This document shows, in pieces, positions 5,585-7,961 of a stretch of DNA of 7,961 nt. Numbering within the stretch: position 1 is the first letter of the stretch; every line of letters starts with the position of its first letter. The DNA comes from CAVRZY01 sp963725415 (GTDB taxonomy: Bacteria; Acidobacteriota; Terriglobia; Bryobacterales; Bryobacteraceae): the NCBI GenBank assembly GCA_963725415.1, contig CAVRZY010000135.1:1-7961 (forward strand), read 5' to 3'. A program made the position numbers and the translations under genes. The notes below the pieces were generated by a model. It was not told the DNA's origin, searched no databases, and worked only from the letters and a program-made list of their open reading frames with translations.

Positions 5585-7961
5585 CACGGTTCACCACGTC
5601 CCTCCAACCAGGCTGGCGCTGAGAGGGGCCCGAAAGGGACGTGGCCGCTGGTTAGGTCCGCAAAGACGGCGGATGGAAACAATATTGCAGGGCACCAGGT
5701 ATAGCCTATCCGCGATTGGTGAGCATCGTCAACGGCGGGCACTCACTTACGTTTACGTTCAAACACGCACCTGGTCCGCCTGGAAAATGCAGTTCTGGGC
5801 GTGTCCCTACGAATTCGGAAAACATGCGCCCGCTGAGTGAGCTGGGAGCCAGGAGAGCAGCGCGACACTGCGACAAATTCGACAGGTTCATACACACATC
5901 GACAGGCTATAGGTTTTTCAAAATGCAAGCACCTCCAGATAAACCTGCGCGAAGAGATCACCAACCGCTCGGCCATGCGACAACGAGACCAGGCCTCCCA
6001 GTGCAGCGCCATCACCCCACCCCGCCCGGCGGTTCTACTACTCGCGGCCGCTACGACGCTCTGGACAGTGCCTGCTCAAGGCGGCCGCGGGGGACGAGAC
6101 CGGCTCCGCCTAGAGGGGGGACGCGGCCGGGATGGCTCCCGCCGGACGCTGGACTACACGCCCAATTCGGCCGGCATCCGAGGGCACCAAAACGGGTCCT
6201 CTGCCTCACCTATTATCCGGACGGGCTGGTGCGCTCCGCCAGCGGACCGCGGGGAGTCCGCGCGCACCTTTTCCGATACCGGCGGGGCGCCTCTCGACGC
6301 ACTGGGAGGACGAACACGATGCTGACCCACAGTTGCTGCACCGAGCACAGAAAGGCTGTGAGTGCGCAGGACGAGCCAGGAGCTCGCACGGGCTAGGCTG
6401 CGACATGCCGTCGGGAAGGCTCTCAGCGAGACGATTCTGACGGAGGGGCGATGCGCTTGGCTCTGTGACACAGCAGCCAACTGGCCGCACAACCGACTTT
6501 CGCCGGGCGGACCACGCACTTTATCACTACGACGCGGGCCACGGCCACGTCCACCACTTCAGCTGGATGCTCCAGAAATTCCAGGGTGCAGCAAACCACT
6601 GGGAGACGCAGAGCTTTACTTTCACCCCCTTCGACGCGCTCAGGGAAACATAACCACAAAAGCGCACCGCGCCGGTTGGGCGCTACATTTATTCACCCTC
6701 GGTGACTGACCCAGTCATTCCACCCAGCCTTCTGCTTCCAGCTACGAGTCCTGTTAGACACCCAGCAGCCCCGCGCGGCGAGCTGACCGACGCAGGCGGG
6801 CGGGACTCAACTCCCAACCCTCTCGCCAGCCTTCAGTTGCCGGACGGGACCCGCCAGTGCCGCCGGCGATCTCCTCACCGACTCCCGAAAACCACCAGGC
6901 ACCCCAACCACTATGAGTACGACGCACTCCAGCGCCTCCTGCGCGTCGAACCGCCCCTCGGGGCTGGAGACCTCCTACCAGCACGACGCGGGCTGGGGAA
7001 CCTGCTTGATAGCAGGGTGAGACCTGAGCATGCCTCTGCGATGCGGCCTGCGCTCCCCGGCGGGACACTACTAGTCCGAAACCGGCCCCTGCGGCGCGCT
7101 CCGCTACCGCTACGACCTCGGCCGGAAGGCTGCTGTGGAGGCAACCGATCCGCGCTCGGGCAGGCAAGGAACCCGCACGGGCTACACCACGGCCCGCAGA
7201 GTGACGCAGGGTGAGACGGTGACTTGGCCACCTACAACTATAATCCAGCGGGCTCAGGCGAGATTCGCCACCCAGGTGCGCGGACTCGCCTGGCTTACGA
7301 CGCGATGGGAAACCTCACCGGCAGGGTGAGGCAAAGTTTGCACCTCTATGATCGCGCGGCCGCCTGGTGAGTGCCACGGACGCGAAGAACCCAGAAAGGC
7401 AAGCCTCCGCCCATCACTAAGCCACGGGGCCTACTGTTCCACAAGTGACAAGTACGACACAGCGGGGCCCCTTCTCGAAGTGACCGACGGTTCCCTTCCG
7501 GTGCGCTACGGCTGCGACACAGCGGCCGGCTGAGCAAGGTCAAATATCCGGCCATCCGCGGATCGCTCCAGTACAAGTACGATCCGGCCAGCAAGCTGCA
7601 CAGTTCCATGGATTCCGAAGGGCCACGTGAATACCAGTATGGCACTGCGGCCAGGCCTCAGCGCCATGCACTCCCCCTCGGGGGGCGCCGTGGGTCCACG
7701 CCAGGGACCAGCATGGTCTCATTTTCAGTTACCCCAACAGCATGCACCCGACTCTGGCAATACGATCCCACAATCTGCTCTGGAGCCGCTACCTGGAGCA
7801 ACCGCGCCACCATATGGCAAGGCAAGCTGTTCCTACGATAGTGCCGCCGGCAACCTCCCCACCAGCAGGCAGTCGATGCCCAGGGCCAGGGTGGGCTGGC
7901 CAGGAAGGCCACCTGGCTCGAAGAGCAGGGCAGGACGGAGACACTGCAGCTAGCAGCTAGG
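5413..7961 (+). pseudogene. Decayed inverted copy of the minus-strand RHS gene (continues past the window)
   Basis: Read on the plus strand, this region follows the minus-strand gene from its N-terminal segment through most of the YD repeats, in order. Matching landmarks, plus position then position in the intact gene: DSLVMVEE 5440 and 5285; GGCAACATCATCACGGTT 5574 and 5096; GGATGGAAAC 5671 and about 4995; GATGGCTCCCGCCGGACGCT about 6131 and 4469; a perfect 48-base match at 6205-6252 and 4340-4387; CTTCAGTTGCCGGACGG about 6830 and about 3663; the YEYDALQRLL region 6911 and about 3571; GTGACCGACGGTTCC about 7481 and about 2970; GCAGTCGATGCCCAGGGCC about 7868 and about 2580. Many single-base indels, substitutions and a roughly 55-base deletion near 5530-5573 destroy every frame, so short open frames here are not genes. 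At the right edge the copy has reached the equivalent of about 2480. It is a pseudogene if the sequence is real, or fold-back noise if it is an artefact. Confidence 0.85.
5440..5500 (+). repeat. Inverted-repeat arm 2 (inner, decayed-copy side)
   Basis: This 61-base arm mirrors 5228-5285 and reads DSLVMVEEEAGVTTSFQQEG on the plus strand, followed at once by an in-frame stop (tag at 5507-5509). It is one of the best preserved parts of the decayed copy. Inverted similarity can be traced inward to roughly 5413, where TGGGACAGAAGCAGTCTG aligns with TGGGAAAGCAGCCTG of the intact gene. Confidence 0.9.

Noticed and set aside
5716..6519. Several overlapping open frames of 90-226 codons on both strands.
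   Set aside because: They sit in the decayed mirror copy. Their peptides contain frameshifted fragments of RHS sequence such as LTYYPDGLVRSASGPR, so they are remnants.
6754..7167. A 137-codon minus-strand frame and the overlapping 170-codon plus-strand frame.
   Set aside because: The plus frame carries broken YD-repeat pieces (SLQLPDGTRQ, YEYDALQRLLRVE) with frameshifts between them. The minus frame is its antisense.

Overview
The window holds one very large RHS/YD-repeat protein gene on the minus strand, and a decayed head-to-head mirror copy of that gene on the plus strand. The DNA is GC-rich with strong third-position G/C, so a high-GC bacterium is likely. RHS genes are too widely shared to name a taxon, and no other gene is present to help.

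Layout. On the minus strand one reading frame is open without a stop from about 5584 to the left edge (1861 codons, unfinished). Read 5' to 3' it contains: a doubtful 50-odd residue leader (5584 to about 5420) that lies inside the mirror copy; an RHS N-terminal segment with the hallmark TDLVLPAG...ERT (about 5410-4900); about 40 YD repeats (about 4900-2230); the conserved core-closing block RARYYDPALGRF...DPTGL (about 1940-1754); and a C-terminal region of more than 580 residues that runs off the window. That region has a short domain with weak resemblance to SleB-type cell-wall hydrolases, an Ala/Pro/Gly linker, one possible membrane helix and a long helical segment with seven cysteines.

On the plus strand, from about 5413 to the right edge, the sequence follows the minus-strand gene block by block in inverted orientation. 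The plus copy is riddled with single-base indels, substitutions and small deletions, so no frame survives. About 2.55 kb of plus strand corresponds to about 2.8 kb of intact gene (minus-strand positions about 5300 down to about 2480). Some patches are perfect, including 48 of 48 bases; others are barely recognisable. The two arms are separated by only about 110 bases that exist in one copy.

Interpretation. The minus-strand gene is probably a secreted or surface-exposed RHS protein with a C-terminal effector-like region, of the kind used in interbacterial antagonism. Its natural 5' end appears to be missing: the inverted copy begins where the N-terminal domain and promoter should be. Either a real inverted duplication beheaded the gene and the second copy then decayed, or the palindrome is a fold-back artefact of library preparation or long-read sequencing, with the plus half being uncorrected noisy sequence. 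The indel-rich divergence makes the artefact explanation serious, and it should be excluded first. No RNA gene, CRISPR array, transposase, riboswitch or convincing promoter or terminator was seen.
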